The notes under the pieces are model-generated. The model saw only the letters and a list, made by a program, of their open reading frames with translations. It ran no database searches and was not told the DNA's origin. Source: Myoxocephalus aenaeus (Eukaryota; Chordata; Actinopteri; Perciformes; Cottidae). From it: a stretch of 64,000 nucleotides of DNA. Below, one piece after another: positions 1 to 61,656 of this stretch (positions are counted from its first letter, which is position 1; every line of letters starts with the position of its first letter). The stretch lies in contig JBAMJR010000499.1 in the NCBI GenBank assembly GCA_038501785.1, positions 475,001 to 539,000 on the forward strand, read 5' to 3'. Made by a program: the position numbers and the translations under genes.

Positions 1-583
1 TTCCTGCATTGTGTCCTCCTGCTTTGTGTCTTCCTGCATTGTGTCTTCCTGCTTTGTGTCCTCCTGCTTTGTGTCCTCCTGCTTTGTGTCCTCCTGCTTT
101 GTGTCCTCCTGCTTTGTGTCTTCCTGCTTTGTGTCTTCCTGCTTTGTGTCTTCCTGCTTTGTGTCCTCCTGCTTTGTGTCCTCCTGCTTTGTGTCTTCCT
201 GCTTTGTGTCCTCCTGCTTTGTGTCCTCCTGCTTTGTGTCCTCCTGCTTTGTGTCTTCCTGCTTTGTGTCCTCCTGCTTTGTGTCTTCCTGCTTTGTGTC
301 CTCCTGCTTTGTGTCTTCCTGCTTTGTGTCCTCCTGCTTTGTGTCTTCCTGCTTTGTGTCCTCCTGCTTTGTGTCTTCCTGCTTTGTGTCCTCCTGCTTT
401 GTGTCTTCCTGCTTTGTGTCCTCCTGCTTTGTGTCCTCCTGCTTTGTGTCTTCCTGCTTTGTGTCTTCCTGCTTTGTGTCCTCCTGCTTTGTGTCTTCCT
501 GCTTTGTGTCCTCCTGCTTTGTGTCTTCCTGCTTTGTGTCCTCCTGCTTTGTGTCTTCCTGCTTTGTGTCCTCCTGCTTTGCA
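1..583. repeat. 15-bp minisatellite with 30-bp higher-order alternation
   Basis: About 39 copies of a 15-bp unit (TCCTGCTTTGTGTCY). From about 240 onward CTCCTGC and TTCCTGC units alternate, giving a 30-bp higher-order period. The array is cut by the window edge. Because 15 is a multiple of three it reads open in several frames, but nothing suggests a gene. Confidence 0.95.
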
Positions 584-878
584 CCAAAGGTGTCGTCTGT
601 GTGCTTTAAGTTAAGCCTGAGCTCAGAGATCGGGGCGGTAATTGCATGTCGTGCTCCGCAGCCCTTTTCCCGCCTCTCGACGGCCTCTTATTGTGCAGCA
701 CAGAGAGGAAACACGCGTGTAGCAGCCCTCTGACTAATTGGCTATCTCCGTCCCACCAGTTCACTCTCTGTGGCCCAATTACACTTTTTTAATAGGAATA
801 CGAATTTAATTGAGATAGCTCTTATCTTGTTATTGCTCTGTAAATTCTATCAAGTGGTCACACATGGTTTGTCAAAGA

Positions 879-883
<5 letters not shown>

Positions 884-959
<76 letters not shown>
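884..959. repeat. (GT)n microsatellite
   Basis: About 38 uninterrupted GT dinucleotides lie in the 3' flank of the gene. Confidence 0.97.
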
Positions 960-960
<1 letters not shown>

Positions 961-1002
961 GGAACCCGCAACGACTAAAAGTAGTATTTCTCCATAAAAG
1001 CT

Positions 1003-1228
1003 ACATGTGTTAGAGCTGCATTCTTTCTGCTGACCACCAGGGGGCGACTCCTCTGGTTGTATAGAAGTCTATGCTTCATGTGTTAAAGTTGCATTCTCTC
1101 TACTGACCACCAGGGGGTGACTCCTCTGGTTGTATAGAAGTCTATGCTTCACGTGTTAAAGCTGCATTCTCTCTACTGACCACCAGGGGATGACTCCTCT
1201 GGTTGTATAGAAGTATATGCTTCATATA
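1003..1228 (+). repeat. 73-bp repeat array with CTCF-like core, 3 units
   Basis: Three tandem units run GCTGCATTCTCTCT, a core GACCACCAGGGGGCGACTCC, GGTTGTATAGAAGTCTATGC and a TTCATGTGTTAA end. The first core has GGGGGCGAC, the others GGGGGTGAC and GGGGATGAC. Right of the array (1229-1400) lies sequence resembling a common teleost interspersed repeat (AAAAGCCAAGATGG, CCACAAACCAATGGGTGACG). Confidence 0.9.
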
Positions 1229-1433
1229 CACCGTCTCTACGTCACTCCTCCGCATTCCAAATATGGTCACTTCCCTTTATCGGTTGCGAAAAAGCCAAGA
1301 TGGAGACGATGAAGTGGTCAAACTCAAGGCTTCATAACATCTGTCCACAAACCAATGGGTGACGCCACCATGACCACGCCCTCTTCGTTTTATACAGTTG
1401 TTAAAGTCTCCAGAGGCACAGTGGCGGATGGCA

Positions 1434-2513
1434 ATCCTTATTTATTGCAGATATTTGTTCTTTAACCAAATGATTGGACAAACTGAAATGTGCCAGATGA
1501 AAAGTCAGTTGTGTTAATCCCCTGGGGACCATGATTCCGTGTGTGTTTTATGCCTCAGTGTTTCTGTTGTTGAAGGAAGTTTGTTTTCCATACAGCTGCT
1601 GGATCAGAATGACTCAGGCAGCGCTGGGCGGCTGTGATAAGTTTGCTGACGATGGAACAGTCACAGAAACGAAGGCCATGAAGCAGCTGGAGGACGACAA
1701 GGGAAGCTTCAGTTGGTTAAGTCACTTAAAGAAATTCTGCCAGCAAAGCCAATCCAGTTCTGCATGAAGAGTAAGCCCACACACACAATCATGTTTACAG
1801 GACTTTAACATCGACTTACATTCATCTCCGAGAGCTTTCCCATAACCTTACACCAGTGGTTCTCAAACTGTGGGGCGCGACCCTCCAGTGTGGCGCAGAG
1901 GTATTACAGGTGGGGCGCGAGATTCTTTTTCTTCTTTTTTAATTTTTTTTAATTTTTTATAATCCTTTATTAATCTCAGAGTGGGTAAATTATTCTCTGT
2001 ATTTGACCCATCCTCACACACATCTGCACTCATGTTGTTTTGTTTGGCACAAGTTGAATGCTATTGTTATGATCTTATATTTAGACAATTATTTTGCCAA
2101 ATATTAGTTATTTTTTGCACAGATATAACTTTATTTGCATTGTTCTAACAAAGTGATTGCACATGTTATTAGTTTTTGTCTGATGGAGCAATCTGGTTTA
2201 CTTGAAAGTGATTTAAATTTTCTTTATTCTATTATTTGAAAAAGCACAGATGGAGGAGTCACAAAAAGTTGCTATTTCAATCAAAATTCAGCATGAACCA
2301 TTTTGTTGGAATATTGTTGCCCCAACACAATTCTAACAAAATAGTCTGAATTTTGAACTAAACTAGTGGTTCTCAAACTCTTTCTGTCACGCCCCACTTT
2401 GGAGGAAGAAAATTGTTTCTTCCTCCAAATTGAAGAAACATTTTTCTTCCTCCAAAGTGGGGCGTGACAGAAAGAGTTTGAGAACCACTGCCTTACACCA
2501 AGTATTCACCCTA
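1434..2513 (+). repeat. Left arm of an inverted duplication (interrupted by a hAT element)
   Basis: From about 1434 the sequence is matched in inverted orientation by 3386-3886: shared blocks include ATGATTGGACAAACTGAAAT, CCCCTGGGGACCATGATTCC, AAAGAAATTCTGCCAGCAAA and CCTTACACCAAGTATTC. The left arm contains a 637-bp transposon absent from the right arm. Short readings in the arms have no recognisable product. Confidence 0.9.
1854..2490. mobile_element. Non-autonomous hAT-type element with 8-bp target duplication
   Basis: The termini are CAGTGGTTCTCAAACTG on the left and the inverted CAGTGGTTCTCAAACTC on the right, typical of hAT/Charlie-like ends. The 8-bp direct repeat CCTTACAC flanks it exactly (1846-1853 and 2491-2498). 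The right arm of the surrounding inverted duplication (near 3395-3408) has the same site once, uninterrupted. The last 125 bp (2365-2489) form a separate near-perfect hairpin with arms of about 48 bp. No transposase is present. Confidence 0.92.
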
Positions 2514-3471
2514 AAAGTGACGACAGCTGTGCTCTCCTCTGAAATCTCAGGTACAAAAAGGTCAAGGTGTGTCGATGCTGACGGGGACTTTTGGACGCCG
2601 CTCTCAGAAAACACATGGCACAGCATCCGGGGAGCGGATGTGAGAGCGAGACGACGCTCCGAAAGGCCTCACAGCTGTTCCACACATCAACAACCTTTTA
2701 CCGGCTGGTGTCTGGCTCCTCCCCCTTTCTCTGCCAGAGTCCCAGTTTGGGAAAGTTGGCTTGAACTGGAGCACTCGATTGAGGACGGCGTTCTATTTAT
2801 TTATTTTTACTCACATTTGGCTCAATGAAAAGATCACTCCTCGTTTCGCTTGAACGCTCGTCTGCTCGGCTGTATGTAAGAAGAGGACGAAGTCATCGTG
2901 ACGTCATCGTTGGTTATGATTTTTTTTTTTTGCCGTCGCCTTCTTGGAATATGATGAACGCCGTTATGATTCCAGACTAAAAAGACTGAAAATGAATCGT
3001 TTTTATTCATATTATCAGTTCAGAGGTTTTGTTCTCAGGACTATTGATCCAGGGGAGTATTACCACCAGCTACACCCATTTTACATCCATCCATCTATTT
3101 ATACATCCATCCATCAATCATCCCTCTCTCCCTCGTTAGTCTGCCGGCTGTCTCACTCTGATTCCTGGTCATATCCAATTGATCCGTCTCCCTTTTGCAG
3201 ACTGATGAATTAGTTTGGACACCCGTACATGCTGCCTTTCATTGAGCCGGAGCTCGGCTCGGCACAGAGTGTGTGTGTGTGTGTGGATTGTGGGGACGTG
3301 AACATGTTTACACACTCACATTGTGGGGACTCACCATCCTTTTTGCGGGATGAATACATTTATCCTCTTAAATGAGGACATTTTAGGGCGAATACTTGGT
3401 GTAAGGTCATGGGAAAGCTCTAGGAAATGAATGTACCTCAATGTGATGTCCTCTAAAGTCTTGTAAACACG

Positions 3472-3473
<2 letters not shown>

Positions 3474-3551
<78 letters not shown>
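3474..3551. repeat. (GT)n microsatellite
   Basis: About 39 GT dinucleotides lie within the right arm of the inverted duplication. Confidence 0.97.
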
Positions 3552-3553
<2 letters not shown>

Positions 3554-3700
3554 CTTACTCTTCATGCATAACTGGATTGGCTTTGCTGGCAGAATTTCTT
3601 TAAGTGACTTCACTCAACCGAAGCTGAAGCTTTCCTTGTCGTCCTCCCGCCGTCGGCGCCGCTGCTGCTTTATGGCGACGGCCTTCGTTTCTGTGACTGT

Positions 3701-3702
<2 letters not shown>

Positions 3703-3763
<61 letters not shown>
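3703..3763. repeat. (ATC)n microsatellite
   Basis: About 20 ATC trinucleotides. It reads as poly-Ser or poly-Asp but lies in no supported gene. Confidence 0.97.
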
Positions 3764-3764
<1 letters not shown>

Positions 3765-3889
3765 CCATGATTATTATTGCATGGAATCATGGTCCCCAGG
3801 GGATTAACACAACTGACTTTTTCTGGCACATTTCAGTTTGTCCAATCATTTGGTTAAAGACCAAATACCTGCAATAAATAAGGACTTGT

Positions 3890-5160
3890 GCAAGTTGTCC
3901 TTAATGCTACTTAGCACATGTTAGCATGCCAACACGTTTACCTAAGAGGATGAACACGGTAAAAACAACATGCTCGACGTCAACGTGCTGTTGTCATTGT
4001 TTGCATTTGGCTGAAACTAGCATGGCTGGAGACTCTCGTTCTATTAGAGTATTATTACCATGATCAGATTAGTGCCTCATTTTGATGATCGGTCCACATA
4101 TAAACGTTCTCGGTGGAGAACAAAACTGTTGAAATCTCCAATTACGATACTACAAAATAAGAGCCTTTCTAGAAGAATTAATTTGCAGTTTATGGAATGT
4201 AGTTGCCAAAACTATTCTTTGTTGACTTCTAATAGCGAGGCCTCTGACCCCGGAGATCCTCAAAACTTTAAAAAGCATTTTATATTGAAAGTCTTTTTTT
4301 ATGAACTATGAATCTTATCTCCACATCTTGAGGCCCTGAAGTGTAAAGACTTCTTCTGACACGGGTCATGTTCCCAGTTTGCTCAAATTGCTCTCTAACC
4401 ACCTGACGCTGCAACACAACCTGGATGCACCAGGTTTTAAAGGGGCCCTGCTCGGTTTCTGGAACTTTAGGCAGGACGTAGTTAACCAGCATTGCGGCGT
4501 GTACCTGAAGGCATCGGGGAACCTACACGATGCTCAGAGAACGGAGGGAGGGGACCGCGGCTCCCGACGGTTTCAATCCGGCCGTGCTTACAGATGTAAA
4601 TGTGTTCTCGTTCAGAGCAAACACAGACGCCGTAGAGGTGTGACAGCATCCTTTAGTTCACAGATGAGGTTTTATAATAATCTCCGTGTTCCCAGTTGGT
4701 GCCGCACGTCTGCTGGAGGATTTGTTAGACAGGTTCCACTGCTTTGTTATCCGGAGCCGGGGAAATGGGCAGAAAATAGAGTTAGAATTAATTTCTATGG
4801 GGGCTTTATGCGACGGCAAGAGCTGTGTCAAATATATTTCGCTAATGACATTTCTTTTTTCAGGAGTTGGCAGCTCGGCGAAGTGATGGCCCGGGCGAGA
4901 TCAGAGAGGAAAGTAGAGAGATGAAAGGGAAACGAGTGGCATCAGAGGGAAGAGCGGAGGCGCTTAATGTGGATGTGAGTGCCACTGAGGGACGGATGGT
5001 GGAGTGGCGGGGTTAAATAGGAAAATAATAAGAAAAAGAGAATATGCACATGGAGGAAACACAGGAGGGAGCGCAGTTATGATTTTCTAATACAGCGTCT
5101 TAAAGTTTGGTATGAATGGGTGAATGACGTGTGATGTTCAAGGGCTGTGAGGACTAGAAA
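3890..5160. other. 3' flank without recognised feature
   Basis: Unique-looking sequence with no recognisable coding or RNA gene. A 181-codon open reading on the plus strand (4379-4924) has no family motif, signal or neighbouring exon, and I treat it as chance. Confidence 0.6.
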
Positions 5161-5164
5161 CGTG

Positions 5165-5336
5165 CTCAATAATGTTATCTCTCCTGACCACCAGGGGGTG
5201 ACTCCTCTGGTTGTATAGAAGTCTATGCTTCATGTGTTGAAGCTGCATTCTCTCTCCTGACCACCAGGGGGTGACTCCTTTGGTTGTATAGAAGTCTATG
5301 CTTCATGTGTTGAAGCTGCATTCTCTCTCCTGAAAC
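5165..5336 (+). repeat. 73-bp repeat array with CTCF-like core, 2 units
   Basis: Two tandem units with cores GACCACCAGGGGGTGACTCC. Same family as at 1003, 16424, 34600, 36852 and 41310. Confidence 0.9.
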
Positions 5337-5375
5337 AAATATATTCATGATTCCCTTCATTTTACAGCAGCAGGT

Positions 5376-5379
<4 letters not shown>

Positions 5380-5443
<64 letters not shown>
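5380..5443. repeat. (TA)n microsatellite
   Basis: About 32 TA dinucleotides; self-complementary and able to form a cruciform or hairpin. Confidence 0.95.
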
Positions 5444-5447
<4 letters not shown>

Positions 5448-5623
5448 TATGAGTCCAGATCTGTTGTTTGCAATGGGCAAATATTTGCCCAGGAGATTAT
5501 TTCTCAGAATCGACGAGCGGGAGGAGGAGTTTAGCGTCTAAAGACTGAGACGCTGTGTGTCTTAGAGGTTCTGTATTACAATGCACGTTAACTGAACCGC
5601 TAAAGCTCCTCTGATCCAGAAAC

Positions 5624-5624
<1 letters not shown>

Positions 5625-5678
<54 letters not shown>
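5625..5678. repeat. (AG)n microsatellite
   Basis: About 27 AG dinucleotides, a homopurine tract. Confidence 0.95.
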
Positions 5679-5679
<1 letters not shown>

Positions 5680-5689
5680 TGTTCTGCTG

Positions 5690-6268
5690 CTGAAAGAGAA
5701 CGAGAGCAGAGGAGGTTGTTTTTATAAAGCAGCTGTTTCTCAATCAGCTGATTGGGTCTCACAGCTGCAGCTCACCAGAACCCCAAAACATATACATGCA
5801 TTAAATGATTCAATAATACTGATACAATATGACTCTATTGGACATCTAGTAGAAAATGATTTTCATTGTTTTTTAATAAACAAAGAAATGTAGAATCTGT
5901 TTGTTTTGAGGCAGAAACATGTCGTCTGTTTCACCCCGTCGTGCATGAAGCAGCACCTCCTCCTCAGTCAGCTGCCAGATGTTCTGATATATTAATTGAT
6001 ATATCTTTAGTCTTAACTGTCCAGCTAAACTTGAAGCAGACGTTTTAAATCTCCCAACAATGTGAATGAACTGTCTACAGTGTAGCTCAAGCAGACGTCG
6101 GCGCTGTCGACGGCGCTGGTTGTAATCCATAGAAGAGTGAGGACGCTTAGTCGTCTCCTTTAGGCTCTTTAAGATTCCCTAGAGGGGCGTTCACTGACCT
6201 GTTTTATAAATGAGATAACTAAACGTTACGTTCGTGATTAACACAGACCTTATTTCAGACCATTAAAA
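5690..6268. other. 3' flank without recognised feature
   Basis: I see no gene, RNA or mobile-element signature between the AG repeat and the 20-bp minisatellite. Confidence 0.6.
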
Positions 6269-6269
6269 A

Positions 6270-7662
6270 GTGTTTTAAGACTCATTTGGGTGCTCTAAGA
6301 CTCATTCTGGTGCTTTAGGACTCATTTGGGTGTTTTCAGGTGCTTTAGGATTAATGTGGGTGCTTTAGGACTCATTCAGGTGTTTTAGGACTCATTCAGG
6401 TGCTTTAGGACTCATTCAGGTGTTTTAGGACTCATTCAGGTGCTTTAGGACTCATTCAGGTGTTTTAGGACTCATTCAGGTGCTTTAGGACTCATTCAGG
6501 TGTTTTAGGACTCATTCAGGTGCTTTAGGACTCATTCAGGTGTTTTATGACTCATTCAGGTGCTTTAAGACTCATTCAGGTGCTTTAGGACTCATTCAGG
6601 TGCTTTAAGACTCATTCAGGTGCTTTAGGACTCATTCAGGTGTTTTAGGACTCATTCAGGTGCTTTAAGACTCATTCAGGTGTTTTATGACTCATTCAGG
6701 TGCTTTAAGACTCATTCAGGTGCTTTAAGACTCATTCAGGTGCTTTAGGACTCATTCAGGTGCTTTAGGACTCATGCAGGTGCTTTAAGACTCATTCAGG
6801 TGTTTTAGGACTCATTCAGGTGTTTTAAGACTAATTCAGGTGATCTATGACTCATTCAGGTGCTTTAGGACTCATTCAGGTGCTCTAGGACTCATGCAGG
6901 TGCTTTAGGACTCATTCAGGTGTTTTAGGACTCATGCAGGTGCTTTAGGACTCATTCAGGTGTTTTAGGACTCATTCAGGTGCTTTAGGACTCATTCAGG
7001 TGTTTTAGGACTCATTCAGGTGCTTTAGGACTCATTCAGGTGTTTTAGGACTCATTCAGGTGCTTTAGGACTCATTCAGGTGCTTTAAGACTCATTCAGG
7101 TGCTTTAGGACTCATTCAGGTGCTTTAAGACTCATTCAGGTGCTTTAGGACTCATTCAGGTGTTTTAGGACTCATTCAGGTGCTTTAAGACTCATTCAGG
7201 TGTTTTATGACTCATTCAGGTGCTTTAAGACTCATTCAGGTGCTTTAAGACTCATTCAGGTGCTTTAGGACTCATTCAGGTGCTCTAGGACTCATGCAGG
7301 TGCTTTAAGACTCATTCAGGTGTTTTAGGACTCATTCAGGTGTTTTAGGACTAATTCAGGTGATCTATGACTCATTCAGGTGCTTTAGGACTCATTCAGG
7401 TGCTCTAGGACTCATGCAGGTGCTTTAGGACTCATTCAGGTGTTTTAGGACTCATTCAGGTGTTTTAGGACTAATTCAGGTGATCTATGACTCATTCAGG
7501 TGCTTTAGGACTCATTCAGGTGCTCTAGGACTCATGCAGGTGCTCTAGGACTCATTCAGGTGTTTTAGGACTCATTCAGGTGTTTTAGGACTAATTCAGG
7601 TGATATATGACTCATTCAGGTGCTTTATGACTCATTCAGGTGATCTATGACTCATTCAGGTG
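6270..7662. repeat. 20-bp minisatellite, about 69 units
   Basis: The unit is TTTAGGACTCATTCAGGTGC with single-base variants. Variants reading TATGACTCATT create the palindromic TGACTCA (AP-1 consensus), in about nine units. Blocks of several units recur together (for example the order ...CTAATTCAGGTGATCTATGA...), showing that multi-unit segments were duplicated. It is not a CRISPR array: there are no unique spacers. Confidence 0.97.
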
Positions 7663-7890
7663 TTCTGACTCTTTCCTGCAGCTCTCCATGAGGGACACCG
7701 CTTGATTACAAACATAAACCTTTGGACGGAGTGAGGACAGAACATAAATCATTTTGAACACAAAGTCCAGGAGTCAGCGGTTGAAAAGCTGTTTCACTTT
7801 TATATGACACTAGAATGACATTTAAGAAAACATGGAAGAAAACAAAAAAACATGCATTTTTTGGAACATATCGTGTGGGGCAGAAACACA

Positions 7891-8660
7891 CTCCATCACT
7901 ATGGAATAGACTCCATCACTCTGGAACAGACTCCATCGCTCTGGAATAGACTCCATCACTGTGGAATAGACTCCATCACTATGGAACAGACTCCATCGCT
8001 ATGGAATAGACTCCATCGCTCTGGAATAGACTCCATCGCTCTGGAATAGACTCCATCACTCTGGAACACACTCCATCACTCTGGAACAGACTCCATCGCT
8101 CTGGAATAGACTCCATCGCTCTGGAATAGACTCCATCACTCTGGAACAAACTCCATCGCTCTGGAATAGACTCCATCGCTATGAAATAGACTCCATCACT
8201 CTGGAACACACTCCATCACTCTGGAATAGACTCCATCGCTCTGGAATAGACTCCATCGCTCTGGAATAGACTCCATCGCTCTGGAATAGACTCCATCGCT
8301 CTGGAATAGACTCCATCGCTCTGGAATAAACTCCATAGCTCTGGAATAAACTCCATAGCTCTGGAATATACTCCATCACTCTGGAATAGACTCCATTGCT
8401 CTGGAATAGACTCCATCGCTCTGGAATAGACTCCATCGCTCTGGAATAGACTCCAGCATTCTGGAATAGACTCCATCGCTCTGGAATAGACTCCAGCATT
8501 CTGGAATAGACTTAATCATTCTGGAATAGACTCCATCGCTCTGGAATAGACTCCAGCATTCTGGAATAGACTTAATCATTCTGGAATAGACTCCATCGCT
8601 CTGGAATAGACTCCATCACTCTGGAATAGACTCTATCACTCTGGAATAGACTCCATCACC
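7891..8660. repeat. Second 20-bp minisatellite, about 38 units
   Basis: The unit is CTGGAATAGACTCCATCGCT with variants CACT, AGCATT and AATCATT. It has the same unit length as the preceding array but unrelated sequence. Multi-unit duplications are visible (8441-8520 and 8521-8600 share a four-unit motif). Confidence 0.97.
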
Positions 8661-8816
8661 TGGCCTTTTGAATCCCGGTGACATTTTTATAATAATACAC
8701 ATATTCATAACTATAATCTCCTCTCACTGTAATGTTCATCTCTCTGAGTCTCACACGTCTAACTGTACATCTACTGGAGCGTGTTGCATATCTCCTGCAG
8801 TGTTTTGACATCGACA

Positions 8817-8977
<161 letters not shown>

Positions 8978-8989
8978 ACCTGAGGTCTA

Positions 8990-10252
8990 CCTGCTCTGGA
9001 TCGTCTGTAGATCACGACACAGAACTTTACGAGGTGAGGGGTCGACGAAACGAGCGCTCAGAGTTACACGTTACACCGGTCTGGACCACATTGCTTGCCG
9101 TAGTAGGGGGGTGGGGTCTAATATATCATATCATATCATATATCTCATATATATCATTTGGGATTAATGCAGCAGACACTAAGTGGGGATCCCATCTTCT
9201 GACCGACAGAACTAGAAGCCGCCTCGTGTTTCACGTTTAGGACTCATTTAGGTTATGAAGGCAGTTTGATGTCATCCAGTTAAGATATATTTATATATGT
9301 AAATATATCTTTATATATATATATATTTATAAAGATATATTTATATATATGTATATATCTTTATATATATGTATATATAAATATACATATAAAGATATAT
9401 TTATCATATATATATAAAGATAGTCTTTTGATCATGAAAACCTAATTTCAAATTCTTTTATGTTTGAATCTGTTATTATTAAATACATATTTTAGTAGGT
9501 TTTACATCTGAGGGAAACGTTTGATAAGCCAATGTTCCTCTCAGTGACACATCCCTTTGACATTTATATATAATATTTATTACACTTTTAAACATTGTGG
9601 GGAAATATTATCCAGCTTCTGCCCCTGGTACATTTTAGCCCTTTCATGGTTTGTAGAAAGTCTTCCTCAGAGTCTTCCTCAGAGTCTTCCTCAGAGTCTT
9701 CCTCACGCCGCCGGTCCTGAAGACGCTTCTACATTCACGCGACCTCAATACACTGAAGGTGAAACGAGTAAACAACCAAAAAGAAGGCGGGGATCGAGCG
9801 ACCGGTTCCAGCCGTCCCGTCGCCGGAGAGGAAGGAACGCGACGGGCGGGTCGGTCGATGCTACGTCAGCGACGGTCCTTACAAAAAACTAAACAACGGA
9901 CTGTACAAAGTGAGGCTCGACTGGGAAGAAGCTTCAGAGTTTTTGTAGAATCCGTCCGATACGTCGACGACGCGCGAAGGACGAGGGCGCGGCCGAGTCG
10001 AAGGTCAAAGGTCAAAGAGAACTTATGGTTTCTGATATCTCACTTCTCATACAAATGACTTCAAAGTAATGTTCATCAATTCCAAATAGATTCTGGCTGA
10101 AATGTTAAAGCCCAGGCCTGCCGCATCTTTCAAGGCTGAATCCTGGTGATGCTAAAAGGCTAAGCCCCGCCCCCTAAGCCCCGCCCCCACCCCCCTGAAC
10201 TGTTCTGTTCCCACAGTCACAGAGTCCCACTACAGAGGCAACAAGTGTTTTT
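8990..10252. other. cacna1i 3' flank / probable 3' UTR
   Basis: The part next to the stop is probably 3' UTR on the minus strand. It holds two copies of a GCCCCGCCCC motif (10160-10190), a GC-rich block (9740-10015), a perfect DR1 nuclear-receptor-type site (AGGTCAAAGGTCA, 10002-10014), four 12-bp CAGAGTCTTCCT repeats (9659-9703) and an AT-rich self-complementary stretch (9285-9420). The exact transcript end is unknown. Confidence 0.4.
9576..9581 (-). terminator. Candidate polyadenylation signal AATAAA
   Basis: On the minus strand AATAAA lies about 670 nt past the cacna1i stop. It is the first canonical hexamer I noticed there. The real 3' end could lie elsewhere; only transcript data would decide. 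Confidence 0.25.
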
Positions 10253-60904
<50,652 letters not shown>

Positions 60905-60909
60905 CTGGA

Positions 60910-61260
60910 ATAGACACACGACAGTTCAGGGTTAGTTTGCGTCCGGCAAACAAACAAAAAATGAAAGAATCTCTGCAAACACTGGACAGTGAAGTCGACG
61001 AGAATGACGAGAATAACTCAACGTTGACTACTTCGTACGTGGGAACCGAACGGCGGTCGACGTTGGAATATGTAGCGATAGATCAATCATGTATTAACAA
61101 ACAAATAAGTAAGTATAAGACCAAACTGATGACACATAAACCGGGCTGTCGGAACCAGACTGCGGTGCTCTCGGCCGGCTGTCATCCAGTTGTGTTTAGA
61201 GGTTGTACTTGGGGATTATATATTATTCTAACCCTGATTTTTATGTTTAATTTGGTCACC
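60910..61260. other. Intron upstream of w1, no recognised feature
   Basis: A plus-strand open reading (60826-61272) overlaps w1 on the other strand and has no recognisable product. Confidence 0.55.
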
Positions 61261-61264
61261 TTCC

Positions 61265-61651
61265 TAAAATAATGGCCCATGTCATTTTTTGACAAAAAAA
61301 TATTTTCTTGCCATGATACTGGCCACCTCTGGTAAAAACGCCTACATCCTCAGTTTAACAGATGATGTGATTCTACCCCTGTATTATAACTATGTCAAGA
61401 GTGTGACTTAGGTCATTTTATTTTGCCTAAATCAAAAGACAATATGACTTCAAGATGGCATTTTGAAGCTAGCATTTAAGCTAGCAATTTAGTTAGCATT
61501 TTTGTAAGCATAATATTAGTAATCATACCATAATCTGACCGGTATTACAGTGTGTGCAGTGTCTAGAGGCAGCTTGTGCACTATATTACATTTGGTGAAG
61601 TTTTTTGGGTTTTCTGAAAAACCCTAAAAAATTACTTGGGCCATTATTTTA
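61265..61651. mobile_element. MITE with TA-flanked terminal inverted repeats
   Basis: The left end TAAAATAATGGCCCATGTCA and the inverted right end TAAAATAATGGCCCAAGTAA are near-identical, continuing into a T-rich run. A TA dinucleotide lies at each end. About 390 bp, no coding capacity. Confidence 0.82.
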
Positions 61652-61656
61652 GCGGG

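Larger units (their letters stand above)
3386..3886 (-). repeat. Right arm of the inverted duplication
   Basis: This is the reverse complement of 1434-2513 without the hAT insertion. It differs by an expanded (GT)n (3474-3551) where the left arm has about five AC, and by an (ATC)n run (3703-3763) where the left arm has unrelated sequence. Confidence 0.9.

Noticed and set aside
11..733. Open readings of 201 and 240 codons at the left edge.
   Set aside because: A 15-bp repeat without stop codons is open in several frames at once; the peptides are pure repeat.
4379..4924. A 181-codon plus-strand reading in the 3' flank.
   Set aside because: No recognisable motif, no splice or promoter context, and its length is compatible with chance in a 64-kb window.
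6270..8660. Regularly spaced repeats resembling a CRISPR array.
   Set aside because: Repeats are contiguous without unique spacers, and the genome is eukaryotic.
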